The position numbers were made by a program, and so were the translations under genes. A stretch of DNA of 64,000 nucleotides, from contig CBDCOW010000005.1 of NCBI GenBank assembly GCA_965219875.1, forward strand, positions 124,001 to 188,000. The letters are read 5' to 3'. This DNA is from DAOUKH01 sp965219875 (GTDB taxonomy: Bacteria > Chloroflexota > Dehalococcoidia > SHYB01). Positions 39,806 through 51,299 of the stretch are shown here, one piece after another. The notes below the pieces were generated by a model. The model made no database searches. It worked only from the letters and a program-made list of their open reading frames with translations, and was not told where the DNA came from. Numbering within the stretch: the first letter of the stretch is position 1; each line of letters opens with the position of its first letter.

Positions 39806-42520
39806 ATGATGACCAACGCGATCCAAGAGACCGGACGCCTGGGCCAATCCATCTGGTACGACAACGTGCGGCGCGGTCTCATCGTCTCCGGCGACCTGGC
39901 GCGTCTCATCGACTCCGGCGTCTCCGGCCTCACCTCGAACCCTACGATCTTCGAGAAGGCCATCGCCGGCAGCGCCGACTACGACGACGCCCTGAACGCC
40001 CTCGCCGAGCAGGGCGCCACCATCGACGAGACCTACGAGGCGCTGACGATCGACGACATTCGCATGGTTGCCGACTTGCTGCGGCCGCTCTACGAGCGCA
40101 CCGGCGGGGCCGACGGCTACGCCTCCCTCGAAGTCAGCCCCGACCTGGCGCACGACACCGAGGGGTCAATCGAGGAGGCCCGCCGCCTCTTCAAGATGCT
40201 CGAACGCCCCAACGCCATGATCAAGATACCGGCGACGCCCGCGGGGATGCCCGCCATCCGGCAACTCATCGGCGAGGGAATCAACGTCAACGTAACCCTC
40301 ATCTTCTCTCTTGCCGCCTACCGGCAGGTTATCGAGTCCTACCTCACGGGCTTAGAGCAGTTGGCCCAATCGGGCGGCGACGTGAGCCGCGTCGCCTCCG
40401 TCGCCTCCTTCTTCCTCAGCCGCGTCGATACCGTGGTCGACGCCCAGCTTCAGGAGCGCATCGACGCGGGCGCGGCCGACCTCGAGCCGCTGCTCGGACG
40501 CGCCGCCATCGCCAACGCCCAGAAGGCCTACGGGATATTCAAGGACATCTTCGAGAGCGAGCGCTTTGCCCCGCTCAAGGAGAAACACGCCCGCGCGCAG
40601 CGCCCCCTCTGGGCCAGTACCAGCGCCAAGAATCCCGCCTACGATGAGCTGCATTATGTCGAGCCGCTCATCGGGCCCCACACCGTGAACACCCTGCCGC
40701 CGAACACCATCACCTCCCTGCTCGAAAAAGGGCAGCCCGAGGCCCGGCTCACCGGCGACACCTCCGAGGCCGACGAGGTTCTCGACGGCGTGGCCAAGGC
40801 CGGCGTGGACATGGACGCCGTGACCGACAAGCTGCTCGCCGACGGCGTGGCCTCGTTCATCAAGTCGTTCGACACACTGAAACAAAACATCGCCGATAAG
40901 CTGGCCCTGCTCCAGTCCGCCGTCGCCGGCGCCGACGGCTTCCTCGCCGGCCTGGGGTCAAACCGCGCCGCCGTCGAGGACACGCTCGACCGTCTCGACG
41001 CCGACCACGTGATGGGGCGAATCCTGGCCAAAGACCACACGGTCTGGCGGGACGACCCCAAGGAGATCGCCGACCGCCTTGGCTGGCTCGACGCCCCCGA
41101 GACGATGGAGGAGCACGCCGAAGCGCTCGCCGCCTTCGCCGACGAGATACGCGCCGCGGGCTTCCAGCACGCCGTCCTGCTCGGCATGGGCGGCAGCAGC
41201 CTCGGCCCCGAGGTCCTGCGCCGCTCCTTCGACCCCCAGGACGGCTACCCCAGCCTGATCGTGCTCGATTCCACCACGCCCGCGTGGGTGCGGAGCGTGA
41301 GCGACGCAATCGATCCGGCGCGGACGTTGTTCATCGTCTCGTCCAAGTCCGGCTCGACCACCGAGGTCCACGCCTTCTACCGCTACTTCCGCGGCCTCGT
41401 CGAGGCCGCCGTGGGTGCCGAACCCGCCGGCTCCCACTTCATCGCCGTCACCGACTCCGCCACGCCGCTGGAGCGGCTGGCGAAGGAAGAGGGCTTCCGG
41501 CGCGTCTTCATCAATCCCGCCGACTTCGGAGGGCGCTACTCCGTGCTCTCCTACTTCGGCCTCGCGCCGGCGGCGCTCATGGGCCTCGACGCCGGCGAGC
41601 TGCTCGCGCGCGCCGCCCGCATGCGCGGGACCGCCGGCGCCCCCGCCGCCCAGAACCCGGCGGCGTTGCTCGGCGCGGCCATGGGCGCGCTCGCCCGCGA
41701 AGGCCGCGACAAGCTCACTCTCCTCACCGGCCCGGGACTCGAAGGCTACGGCCTCTGGGTCGAGCAACTGCTCGCCGAGAGCACCGGCAAGGACGGCGAG
41801 GGGATCATCCCCGTCGACGGCGAGCCCCTCCTGGAGCCCGCCGCCTACGGTAGCGACCGGCTCTTCGTCTACCCCCGCATGCAAGATCAGGACAACCGCG
41901 AGCTCGACGAGGCGGCGAGCGACCTCGCCAAGGCGGGCCATCCCGTCCTCCGCCTCCACCTGAATGACGCCTACGACCTCGGCGCGGAGTTCTTCCGCTG
42001 GGAGCTCGCCGCCGCTGTGGCGGGCCGCATCCTGAACATCCAGCCCTTCGACCAGCCAAACGTGCAGCAGGCGAAGGACGCCACGAAGCGATTGCTCGAT
42101 GCCTACGCCGACTCGGGCGCGCTGCCCGAACCGCCCGAAACACCGTCGCTCGACGCGCTGCTCGCCGGGGCCAAGCCCGGCGACTACGCCGCTATCCAGG
42201 TCTACGGCCCCCAGAACGACGAGACCGACGACGCCGTCGCCGCGCTGCGCCGCCGCATCGCGGAGACCTACAAGATTGCCACCACGGCCGGCTACGGCCC
42301 GCGCTACCTTCACTCGACGGGACAGTTGCACAAGGGCGGCCCGGCGAGCGGCATCTTCCTGCAATTCGAGCCGCCGCAAGGGGACGACGTCCCCATCCCC
42401 GGCGAGGGCTACAGCTTCGGCGTACTCGCCAAGGCCCAAGCGCTAGGCGACTTGCAGGCCCTCCTCGACCTGGGGCGGCGGGCCGCGCGCGTCGAGGACT
42501 CCCCAACGGCGGCGGTATAA
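39806..42520 (+). CDS. Bifunctional transaldolase / glucose-6-phosphate isomerase
   Basis: 904 residues. The N-terminal 370 or so residues are transaldolase (SIWYDNVRRGLIVSGDLARL, GLTSNPTIFEKAI, and the Schiff-base lysine in NAMIKIPATPAG). The C-terminal part is a phosphoglucose isomerase: LLGMGGSSLGPEVLRRSF, FIVSSKSGSTTEVHAFYRYF, and IQPFDQPNVQQAKDATKRLL. The fusion links the non-oxidative pentose phosphate pathway with glycolysis and is known in some bacteria. AAGGAG precedes the ATG pair at 39806/39809. It follows transketolase by 54 bases. Confidence 0.95.
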   Translation: MMTNAIQETGRLGQSIWYDNVRRGLIVSGDLARLIDSGVSGLTSNPTIFEKAIAGSADYDDALNALAEQGATIDETYEALTIDDIRMVADLLRPLYERTGGADGYASLEVSPDLAHDTEGSIEEARRLFKMLERPNAMIKIPATPAGMPAIRQLIGEGINVNVTLIFSLAAYRQVIESYLTGLEQLAQSGGDVSRVASVASFFLSRVDTVVDAQLQERIDAGAADLEPLLGRAAIANAQKAYGIFKDIFESERFAPLKEKHARAQRPLWASTSAKNPAYDELHYVEPLIGPHTVNTLPPNTITSLLEKGQPEARLTGDTSEADEVLDGVAKAGVDMDAVTDKLLADGVASFIKSFDTLKQNIADKLALLQSAVAGADGFLAGLGSNRAAVEDTLDRLDADHVMGRILAKDHTVWRDDPKEIADRLGWLDAPETMEEHAEALAAFADEIRAAGFQHAVLLGMGGSSLGPEVLRRSFDPQDGYPSLIVLDSTTPAWVRSVSDAIDPARTLFIVSSKSGSTTEVHAFYRYFRGLVEAAVGAEPAGSHFIAVTDSATPLERLAKEEGFRRVFINPADFGGRYSVLSYFGLAPAALMGLDAGELLARAARMRGTAGAPAAQNPAALLGAAMGALAREGRDKLTLLTGPGLEGYGLWVEQLLAESTGKDGEGIIPVDGEPLLEPAAYGSDRLFVYPRMQDQDNRELDEAASDLAKAGHPVLRLHLNDAYDLGAEFFRWELAAAVAGRILNIQPFDQPNVQQAKDATKRLLDAYADSGALPEPPETPSLDALLAGAKPGDYAAIQVYGPQNDETDDAVAALRRRIAETYKIATTAGYGPRYLHSTGQLHKGGPASGIFLQFEPPQGDDVPIPGEGYSFGVLAKAQALGDLQALLDLGRRAARVEDSPTAAV

Positions 42521-42559
42521 CCGGCGACAATCTCGCCCAGCACGGAAAGGCGGACGATT

Positions 42560-43474
42560 ATGGAACTTGGAATGGTCGGCCTCGGACGCATGGGCGGGGC
42601 AATGACGGCGCGGCTCCTCGCCGGCGGTCACCGCGTCGCCGTGTTCGACCTCGACGCCAAGGCCGTCGAGGCCGCCCGTGAACGGGGCGCAGAGGGCGCG
42701 GCCTCGTTGGAAGCCCTCGTCTCGAGACTCGCCCCTCCCCGCGCCGTGTGGGTCATGGCCCCCGCCGGCGGAGTCACCGAGCACATCATCGGCTCGCTCG
42801 CCGACGCGCTCTCGCCCGGCGACGCGATCATCGACGGCGGCAACGCGGACTACCGCGACACCATGCGGCGGGCGGCCGAGCTCGCCGAGCGGGGCATCGA
42901 CTTCCTCGATTCGGGCACCAGCGGCGGCATCTGGGGCCTCGAAGGCGGCTACTCCCTCATGGTCGGCGGCCCCGCCGAGACCTTCGCCCGCCTCGAACCC
43001 ATATTCCAGACCCTGGCGCCGTCCCCCACCACCGGCTACGGACGCGTCGGCCCCGCCGGCGCGGGGCACTTCACCAAGATGGTCCACAACGGCGTCGAGT
43101 ACGGCCTGATGCAGGCCTACGCCGAGGGCTTCCAGATGCTCAAGGCCAAGGAGGAGTTCGGCCTCGAAGTCGACCGCATCGCGCAGATCTGGCGCTTCGG
43201 CAGCGTGGTGCGCTCCTGGCTCCTCGATCTCACCGCCCAGGCGCTCGAGGAGGACCCCGAGCTCTCCGACATCGCGGGCTACGTCGAGGACTCCGGCGAG
43301 GGCCGCTGGACCGTCCGGGAAGCCGCCGAGCTCGGCGTCCCCGCGCCGGTGCTGACGCAGTCGCTCTACGAGCGCTTCCGGTCGCGCCAGGAGAATTCCT
43401 ACGCCGACCGGGTGCTCGCCGCCATGCGGAACAAGTTCGGCGGCCACGCCGTCAAGGCGGCCGAGAAGGGCTAG
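42560..43474 (+). CDS. gnd: 6-phosphogluconate dehydrogenase, decarboxylating (short, NAD-type)
   Basis: 304 residues, the short form (about 300 rather than 470 residues) of decarboxylating 6-PGDH. MELGMVGLGRMGGAMTARLL is the Rossmann motif; FLDSGTSGGIWGLEGGYSLMVGG and GHFTKMVHNGVEYGLMQAYAEG hold the substrate Ser/Gly and catalytic Lys/Asn residues. After the Gly motif the strand ends in VFDLDAK, where Asp suggests NAD preference, as usual for short forms. The stop is one base before the zwf ATG. Confidence 0.93.
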   Translation: MELGMVGLGRMGGAMTARLLAGGHRVAVFDLDAKAVEAARERGAEGAASLEALVSRLAPPRAVWVMAPAGGVTEHIIGSLADALSPGDAIIDGGNADYRDTMRRAAELAERGIDFLDSGTSGGIWGLEGGYSLMVGGPAETFARLEPIFQTLAPSPTTGYGRVGPAGAGHFTKMVHNGVEYGLMQAYAEGFQMLKAKEEFGLEVDRIAQIWRFGSVVRSWLLDLTAQALEEDPELSDIAGYVEDSGEGRWTVREAAELGVPAPVLTQSLYERFRSRQENSYADRVLAAMRNKFGGHAVKAAEKG

Positions 43475-43475
43475 C

Positions 43476-44919
<1,444 letters not shown>

Positions 44920-44936
<17 letters not shown>

Positions 44937-45657
44937 CATCCACCTCTTCCCCGACGCGGACGGGCTGGCGCGGGGCGCCGCCGCCTTCGTCGCCGCCGCC
45001 GCCGAGCAGTCCATCCGCCGCCGCGGGCGCTTCATCATCGCCCTCTCCGGCGGTTCGACCCCCCGCCGCCTCTACGAGACGCTCGCCGAAAACGAAGAGC
45101 CCGATTGGGCCAACTGGCACGTCTTCTGGAGCGACGAGCGGTGCGTCCGCCGCGAGCACGCCGACAGCAACTACGGCATGGCCAAGCTGGCCTTGCTCGA
45201 CCGCGTGGAAATCCCCCGGGAGCACGTCCACCGCGTGGAAGCGGAGCACCTCGCGCTCGTCGCCGCCCGCCGCTACGAGGAGACCATTCGCGAGGAAATC
45301 GGCGGCCCGGCGCCGGCCTTCGACCTCGTGCTGCTCGGCATCGGCGAGGATGGGCATACCGCCTCGCTCTTCCCCGGCGACCCTGCCGCGCGGGAGCGCG
45401 TCAAGCTGGTGACGACGTCCCGCCTGGGCGGCCCCGGCCCGGCACGGGTGACCTTCACCCTGCCGCTCATCAACGCGGCGAGGCGGGCCGTCTTCCTCGC
45501 CGCCGGCGAGAGCAAGGCGGCGATGGTCCGCCAAGCCATCGAGCCCGGCCTGCGCGAACCCGGCGTCCCCGCCGGACTGGTCGCGCCCACGAAGGGCTCC
45601 CTGCACTGGTTCCTGAGCCAAGACGCCGCCGCCGAGCTGCGGAGCATCCCGGCATGA
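44920..45657 (+). CDS. pgl: 6-phosphogluconolactonase
   Basis: 245 residues from GTG 44920 (ATG 44893 would add nine residues but overlap zwf by 44 bases). IIALSGGSTPRRLYETLA, WHVFWSDERCVRREHADSNYGMA and DLVLLGIGEDGHTASLFPGD are the three family motifs, with catalytic His in DGHTAS. It hydrolyses the product of Zwf. The stop overlaps the following gene's ATG (ATGA). Confidence 0.95.
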
Positions 45658-47501
45658 GTGGCGCCTACCAGGACATCCGCGAGTACGCCCTGATCGGCGA
45701 TACCCACTCCTGCGCCCTCGTCTCTCGCATGGGCTCGGTCGATTGGGCCTGCTTCCCCCGCTTCGACAGCGGCTCAGTGTTCGGCCGCCTGCTCGACGCG
45801 GAGCAAGGGGGCTACTTCTCGCTAGCCCCCACGTCCGAGTACACCGCGTCGCGGCGCTACCTCCCCGAGACAATGGTGCTCGAAACGACGTTCGAGACCG
45901 CCTCCGGCAAGGCCACCCTCTACGACTTCATGCCGGTGAACCCGATGACCGAGGGCCACCCCAACGAAGTCTTCGAGAACCAGGGGATCTGCCGCGTCGT
46001 ACGGTGCGAACGCGGCGAGATCGAACTCGACGTCGTCTGCCAACCCCGCTTCCAATACGGCGCGGTCGTCCCCCACACCTCCCTCGTCGGTCCCAACGTC
46101 GGCTACGCCCACGGCGGCATCGACGCGCTGGCCTTCCTCAGCCCCACGCCCGTGACTCTGAACGACAACACCTTCCGCACCACCTGCCGCCTCAAGGCGC
46201 GCGAGACCGCCGAGTACGCCGCCCACTATTCCTGGCGCCAGGAATATTCAAGGGAACACTTCGAATACGACGGCTTGGAGGATCTACTGGAGGCGGCCAA
46301 GGCCTATTGGCGCGAATGGAGCGCGGCCTTCTCTTACAAGGGCCTCTACCAGACGCAGGTGCTGCGGAGCGCCCTCACCTTGAAGGCCCTCACCTACGCC
46401 CCCACCGGCGGGATCGTCGCCGCGGCCACGACCTCCCTCCCCGAGGAGGTCGGCGGTGAGCGCAACTGGGACTACCGCTACACCTGGATCCGCGACGCCA
46501 CCTTCGCCATCTACGCCCTCAACCTCGTCGGATTCATAGAGGAGGCCGACACGTTCAAACGCTGGCTCAAGCGCGCCACCGCGGGCCGCGCCCAGGACCT
46601 CCAGATCATGTACGGCCTCGCCGGCGAGCGCCGCCTCGCCGAGTTCTCACTCGACCACCTCGAGGGCTATCGCGGCTCCCGCCCCGTGCGCATCGGCAAC
46701 GGCGCCTACACCCAGCTCCAGCTCGACATCTTCGGCGAAGTGCTCGACTCCGCCTACCTCTACCGCAAGTACTGCGGCGAGTTCGACGAGGAATACTGGC
46801 AGTTCTGCCGCGACGTCGTGGAGTTCGTGATGCAAAGCTGGCGGGAGCCCGACGAGGGCATCTGGGAGACCCGTGGCGGACGCAAACACTTCATCTTCTC
46901 GAAGGTGATGTGCTGGGTCGCCCTCGACCGCGCCATCCGCGTCTCCGACTCAATCGCCTGGGACGACCATGCCGAAATCGAACGCTGGAAGGCGGCGCGC
47001 GAGGAGATCAAGGAGGACGTGCTGCGCCACGGCTACGACGAGGGCATCGGTGCTTTCGTCCAGTCCTACGGCAGCGCCAACCTCGACGCCTCGGTGCTCA
47101 TGCTCCCCCTGGTCGGCTTCATCAAGGCGTCGGACCCGCGCATGCGCTCCACCATCGAGCAGATCGAGCGGAACCTGACGTCGCCCCAGGGGCTGGTCTA
47201 CCGCTACAAGGACTTCGACGACGGCCTCGCCGGCCACGAGGGCACGTTCAACCTCTGCTCGTTCTGGCTCGTGGACAACCTGATCTACCTGGGAGAGATC
47301 GACCGCGCCGAGGCCATGATGAACACGCTCTTCGGCTACGCCAACGACGTGGGCCTCTTCAGCGAGGAGATCGCTCCCGTGGACGGCGCAGCCCTGGGCA
47401 ACTTCCCCCAGGCCTTCACCCACATGGCGGTCATCAACACCGCCGTCCAGCTCTACCGCGCCAAGCAGCGACGCGCCGCGCGGGAGGCGAAGCAACCCTA
47501 G
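45654..47501 (+). CDS. GH15 glucoamylase/trehalase-like glycosidase
   Basis: 615 residues, with the ATG overlapping the pgl stop. N-terminal domain YALIGDTHSCALVSRMGSVDWACFPRFDSGSVFGRLLD is the trehalase-like N-terminal region of bacterial GH15 proteins. The catalytic barrel contains GERNWDYRYTWIRDATFAIYAL and GGRKHFIFSKVMCWVALDRAI, and later GTFNLCSFWLVDNLIYLG. Family members cleave alpha-glucosidic bonds, releasing glucose, for instance from trehalose. No signal peptide is seen, so it is presumably cytoplasmic and feeds the preceding pathway. Confidence 0.92.
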   Translation: MSGAYQDIREYALIGDTHSCALVSRMGSVDWACFPRFDSGSVFGRLLDAEQGGYFSLAPTSEYTASRRYLPETMVLETTFETASGKATLYDFMPVNPMTEGHPNEVFENQGICRVVRCERGEIELDVVCQPRFQYGAVVPHTSLVGPNVGYAHGGIDALAFLSPTPVTLNDNTFRTTCRLKARETAEYAAHYSWRQEYSREHFEYDGLEDLLEAAKAYWREWSAAFSYKGLYQTQVLRSALTLKALTYAPTGGIVAAATTSLPEEVGGERNWDYRYTWIRDATFAIYALNLVGFIEEADTFKRWLKRATAGRAQDLQIMYGLAGERRLAEFSLDHLEGYRGSRPVRIGNGAYTQLQLDIFGEVLDSAYLYRKYCGEFDEEYWQFCRDVVEFVMQSWREPDEGIWETRGGRKHFIFSKVMCWVALDRAIRVSDSIAWDDHAEIERWKAAREEIKEDVLRHGYDEGIGAFVQSYGSANLDASVLMLPLVGFIKASDPRMRSTIEQIERNLTSPQGLVYRYKDFDDGLAGHEGTFNLCSFWLVDNLIYLGEIDRAEAMMNTLFGYANDVGLFSEEIAPVDGAALGNFPQAFTHMAVINTAVQLYRAKQRRAAREAKQP

Positions 47502-48070
47502 CCCGGCGGTGCGTGGATGCGCTCCAGGCAGCGGGCCACTGCGCCGGGGACGAGGCCCTTCCACGAGTCGTCGCCTGCCGCGATGCGCCGCCGCACCTCC
47601 GTGGCCTCGATCCCCTTCTCCGTGCCCGGGTCCAGGACCTCGACCTCGTAGCCCTCGGCCCGCAGCCTCTCCACCTTCGACTGCTCCCAGGGAGAAAAGA
47701 CGCGCACGAAGTGGCGCAGACTATTGGTGGGCGGCAGGTAGTAGCGCCACTTGGCGGGCTCGCTGATGTGGAAGGGAATCACCCGCACCCTGTCGAGGTC
47801 GGCCCCGCCCTCCGCCAGCGCCGCCAGGACCATCTCCATGCGCTCGAAATAGGTGTAGGGGTTGTTCTCCAAGAGGTGCCGGTGGCCGCTGGCCTCCTCC
47901 TGCTTGATCTCGCCGGGGTCGGGGTTGGTGATGCCGACGATGAGCCGCTCCGAGCGCGCCAACGCGCCCGCGGCGTACCGCCAATGCTCGTTGTGAAAGG
48001 GCTGAAAACGCCCGTGGACCATGCCGTATTCCGCGAGACGGTAGCCGGCGGGGAGAGCCTCGGAAGCCAT
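47498..48070 (-). CDS. Nicotinamide-nucleotide adenylyltransferase-like protein
   Basis: 190 residues. MVHGRFQPFHNEHWRYAAGAL holds the HxGH-like nucleotidyltransferase motif (here FHNEH), with EEASGHRHLLENNPYTYFERMEM and GIEATEVRRRI for the phosphates. This resembles the archaeal NadM type, which adenylates NMN to make NAD. The 3' end overlaps the convergent GH15 gene by four bases. Another phosphopantetheine-like nucleotidyltransferase role is less likely. Confidence 0.82.
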   Translation of the reverse strand: MASEALPAGYRLAEYGMVHGRFQPFHNEHWRYAAGALARSERLIVGITNPDPGEIKQEEASGHRHLLENNPYTYFERMEMVLAALAEGGADLDRVRVIPFHISEPAKWRYYLPPTNSLRHFVRVFSPWEQSKVERLRAEGYEVEVLDPGTEKGIEATEVRRRIAAGDDSWKGLVPGAVARCLERIHAPPG

Positions 48071-48072
48071 AT

Positions 48073-49068
48073 TCAGCCTCCGGGCCGGTGCGCCACCAGC
48101 GCCGCCGCGCCGATCAGTCCCGCGTCGTCCCCGAACTCGGAGAGCACGATGTCGAAGGGTTCGAGGAACGGCGGAAAGGCGTGCTCCCGCACCCGGCTTT
48201 CGACAATGGGGCCGAGCAATTCCCAGTTGTAGAGCGCCACGCTGCCCCCGAGCACGATGCGCCGGGGGTTGAAGGCGTGGACCAGGCTCACCAGGCCGAA
48301 CGCAAGGTCGCGCGCCGCCGTCTTCATTAAATCGGCGGCGAAGGCGTCGCCCTCCGCGGCCGCGCGAAAGACGTGCTCCGCTTCGATCTCCTCCAGCCTG
48401 CCGAGCGCCATCCCCCGCAGCGAGCTCTGGGCGCCGCCTTCGAGCCCTGTCCGCGCCCGCTGCGCGATCGCCGTGCCCGACGTCATCATCTCCAAGCAGC
48501 CCGCGTGCCCGCAGGGGCCGGTCTCGACCCCGGCTTGGCCGGCGGCGTCCTCCGCCTCCCTATCCACGATGATGTGGCCGAGCTCCGGGCCGAGGCCGCG
48601 GTAACCCGAGAGCAACGTGTCATGGGCCATGACGCCGCCGCCGACCCCCGTGCTCACCGTCAGGTAGATGAGGTCGCTCATCCCTCGGCCCTGGCCGAAC
48701 ACGTACTCGCCCAGGCAGGCGACCGTCGCGTCGTTGCCCATGCGGACCGGCCCGTCGAAGCGTTCCGCCAGCATCAGTTGGAAAGGAACGACGCCCCAGC
48801 CCTGCAGATTGGGCGGATCGTAGAGCACCCCGTGCTTGTCCAGCGGCGAGGCGATGGCGGCGCCCAGGCCCATCGCCTTGGAGAAGCCGTGCTTCGCCAG
48901 CAGCGCGCGGCCCGTCTCGACGATGCGGTCGGCGACGCGCTCCGGGCCGTCCTCGGCGCGCGTTGGCTCGCGGACGCGGTCGATGATCGCGCCGGTCGGC
49001 TCGACCAGCCCTACGCGGAGGTTGGTGCCGCCAAGATCGACGACGATGATGGGCGGCCCGGCGTCCAT
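48073..49068 (-). CDS. ROK family sugar kinase (glucokinase-like)
   Basis: 331 residues from ATG 49068, with GGGAAGGG upstream. IIVVDLGGTNLRVGLVEP is the ATP-binding loop. The zinc motif GPCGHAGCLEMM (CxxxGCxE-like) and TVSTGVGGGVM are ROK features, and RRIVLGGSVAL is the second phosphate loop. Probably phosphorylates glucose, feeding the adjacent pentose phosphate genes. Transcriptional repressor ROK proteins have an N-terminal HTH, which is absent here. Confidence 0.9.
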   Translation of the reverse strand: MDAGPPIIVVDLGGTNLRVGLVEPTGAIIDRVREPTRAEDGPERVADRIVETGRALLAKHGFSKAMGLGAAIASPLDKHGVLYDPPNLQGWGVVPFQLMLAERFDGPVRMGNDATVACLGEYVFGQGRGMSDLIYLTVSTGVGGGVMAHDTLLSGYRGLGPELGHIIVDREAEDAAGQAGVETGPCGHAGCLEMMTSGTAIAQRARTGLEGGAQSSLRGMALGRLEEIEAEHVFRAAAEGDAFAADLMKTAARDLAFGLVSLVHAFNPRRIVLGGSVALYNWELLGPIVESRVREHAFPPFLEPFDIVLSEFGDDAGLIGAAALVAHRPGG

Positions 49069-49087
49069 GACCCTTCCCGCGTCGCCG

Positions 49088-50071
49088 CTAGGCTCCCGCC
49101 CTGACGCCGAAGCCCATGCCGTGCATGGCGCAACAGCCGCCGGTATGTTCGGTGACGTACTCGTAGGCCGTCGTCGCCGCCAGCGCCCCCTGCGCCGCCG
49201 CGGTGATCGCCTGCTTGAGCTCGCCCGAGGCGTCGGTGATGTCGCCGGCACCGAACGCGCCGGGCACGTTGGTCCCCATGTACTTGTCGACGACGATCTC
49301 GTCCTTGTCGTTGGTGTTGACGCCCAACTGGCGGGCGAGGGCGATGTTCGGATTGGCTCCGATCTCGATCAGCAGGCCGTCCACTTTCAACTCCGTCGAC
49401 CCGTCGACCTTGCGGTCGAGCACGATCGATTCCAGATAGTCGCCGCCCCTGAGCTCCACCACGTTCGTGCCGGTGACCGGCACGATATTCGCCTGCTCGC
49501 GCATCTTGGAGAGGTTCACCGGCTCGGGGCGCACGAAATCCTCGCCGCGGTAGATCACGTAGACGCGGTCGGCGTACTGCGCCACCAACGACGCACCCTT
49601 CACCGCGGCGTCGCCCCCGCCGACGACCGCGGCGGTGCGGCGGCGGTAGAGAGGCGCGTCGCACGTCGAGCAGTACGACACTCCCTGGCCGATCCATTGC
49701 TGTTCGCGGTCGAGCCCGAGGGTGCGGCGCTCTCGCCCCATCGCCAGCACGACCGATTTGGCGACGTACTCGTCGCCCTCGTCGTCGCGGGCGGTGAAGC
49801 AGTCGTCGCGGCGCTCCAGCGTCTTCACCTCGGCGTCCACGACCGGCACGTCGTACTTCTGCACCTGCTCCTTCATGCCGAGCATGAGATCGAAGCCCTG
49901 TATCTCGACGTGCCCCGGATAGTTCTCGATGAGGCCGCCCGTCGCCGTCTCTCCTCCGAACGTCTGCCCCACCACGATCGTCTTCACCTGATAGCGGGCG
50001 GCGTAGAGCCCCGCGCTGAACGCGGCCGCCCCCTGCCCGATCACCAGAATGTCGTACTCGGATTCCGCCAC
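49088..50071 (-). CDS. Thioredoxin reductase-like flavoprotein with Cys-Cys tail
   Basis: 327 residues from GTG 50071, with AGGAGG five bases upstream. FAD-binding YDILVIGQGAAAFSAGLYAARY, redox pair Cys134/Cys137 in VSYCSTCDAPLY, NADPH loop VVGGGDAAVKGAS, and the C-terminal FAD motif GAFGAGDITDASGELKQAITAAAQG. Beyond the usual end is a tail with HTGGCCAMHGMGFG, which could be a second redox-active pair. No thioredoxin gene adjoins. Confidence 0.88.
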   Translation of the reverse strand: MAESEYDILVIGQGAAAFSAGLYAARYQVKTIVVGQTFGGETATGGLIENYPGHVEIQGFDLMLGMKEQVQKYDVPVVDAEVKTLERRDDCFTARDDEGDEYVAKSVVLAMGRERRTLGLDREQQWIGQGVSYCSTCDAPLYRRRTAAVVGGGDAAVKGASLVAQYADRVYVIYRGEDFVRPEPVNLSKMREQANIVPVTGTNVVELRGGDYLESIVLDRKVDGSTELKVDGLLIEIGANPNIALARQLGVNTNDKDEIVVDKYMGTNVPGAFGAGDITDASGELKQAITAAAQGALAATTAYEYVTEHTGGCCAMHGMGFGVRAGA

Positions 50072-50216
50072 ACGCGACCTCCTGCCTTCCAATACTACGA
50101 GAGCCCTGGCCTCCCGGTTCCCGTGATGATAGGAAGGCCCGCCGCTTCGCCTCGCACGTTACGCCAACGTTACGCCTTCGCGCCCGCGCCGTCCACAAGC
50201 CCCGGCGTGGAACCCG

Positions 50217-51272
50217 CTAGTCGTCCGAGAGCGAGAGCCAGCGGTCGCGGACTCCACGGTCGCGCAGCGCCTCCGACGCGGCGGTGTAGGGGTCGCGGTC
50301 GCCCTCCTCGACTTCCCGCAGCAGGTCTTGGAGCATGGGGGTGTCATCGAGCATCGCGTGGAAGGCCCCGGTGATCTTCTCCTCCACGCTCTTGACAAAC
50401 TGCGCCCGGCGCCGCCGCCGCCGCCGCCGCTCCAACTCGCCCGACTCCGCCGCCGCTTTGCGGTGACCCTCGATCGCCTCACGTAGCTCGGCGACGCCGA
50501 CGCCGGCGGTCCCTTCCGTCAGCAGCACCGGCGCGCGCCAGTACGACTCCTCGTAGATCAGCGTCAGGCTCTGTTCGATATTCGAGGCGAGCTTCTCCGC
50601 GCCGCCGCGGTCCGCCTTGTTCACCACGAAGATGTCGGCGATCTCCATGAGCCCCGCCTTCATGGTTTGAATCGTATCGCCCGCCTCCGGGACCAGCACC
50701 ACGACGACGGTGTCGGCGGTCTCCATGACGTCGAGCTCCGTCTGTCCCACCCCGACGGTCTCGACGATGACGTAGTCCTTGCCCGACGCCGCCAGCAGCG
50801 ACGTGACGCGCTGCGCCACGCTGGGCACCCCGCCGCGGCCCCCCCGCGTCCCCATGCTGCGAATGTAGACGCCGGGATCCTTGTAGTGCCCCTCCATCCG
50901 AATCCGGTCGCCGAGCAGCGCGCCGCCGGTGAAGGGGCTGCTGGGGTCGACGGCGACGATGCCCACGGTGGCGTCGCCCTCGCCGCCCCGTATATTCGCG
51001 GTGAGCCCGTCGACCAGCGTGCTCTTCCCCGACCCCGGCGGGCCGGTAAAGCCGACGCAGTAGGAGCGCCCCGCCCGCTCCTCCGCGCCGGACAGCGCAA
51101 GGCTGAGCGCGCGCGAGGCGTCGGGGCTTTCCCGTTCGATCAGGGTGATGAGCCGGGCGAGGGCGAGCTTTTCGCCCCGCAATAGTCCCTCGACGAGGGT
51201 CTCGATTGGAGGCAACGAGGTCTCCGTAGCGGTTTCAAGAATGGAATCCCAGAATACGGGCCGCCTTTTCAC
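50217..51272 (-). CDS. MeaB/ArgK-type G3E GTPase
   Basis: 351 residues. P-loop VGFTGPPGSGKSTLVDGL, the switch region IVAVDPSSPFTGGALLGDRIRM, RGGRGGVPSVAQRVTSLL, VETVGVGQTELDVMETAD and the NKAD motif VNKADRG identify the methylmalonyl-CoA mutase-associated GTPase that protects and loads B12 on the mutase. No mutase gene is in the window. GTG 51272 is used as start but lacks a clear Shine-Dalgarno; an internal start is possible. A basic Arg-rich run (RRRRRRRR) lies near residue 290. Confidence 0.88.
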   Translation of the reverse strand: MKRRPVFWDSILETATETSLPPIETLVEGLLRGEKLALARLITLIERESPDASRALSLALSGAEERAGRSYCVGFTGPPGSGKSTLVDGLTANIRGGEGDATVGIVAVDPSSPFTGGALLGDRIRMEGHYKDPGVYIRSMGTRGGRGGVPSVAQRVTSLLAASGKDYVIVETVGVGQTELDVMETADTVVVVLVPEAGDTIQTMKAGLMEIADIFVVNKADRGGAEKLASNIEQSLTLIYEESYWRAPVLLTEGTAGVGVAELREAIEGHRKAAAESGELERRRRRRRRAQFVKSVEEKITGAFHAMLDDTPMLQDLLREVEEGDRDPYTAASEALRDRGVRDRWLSLSDD

Positions 51273-51299
51273 AGTGTCAACGGCTAGCCCTCAGTTCGT

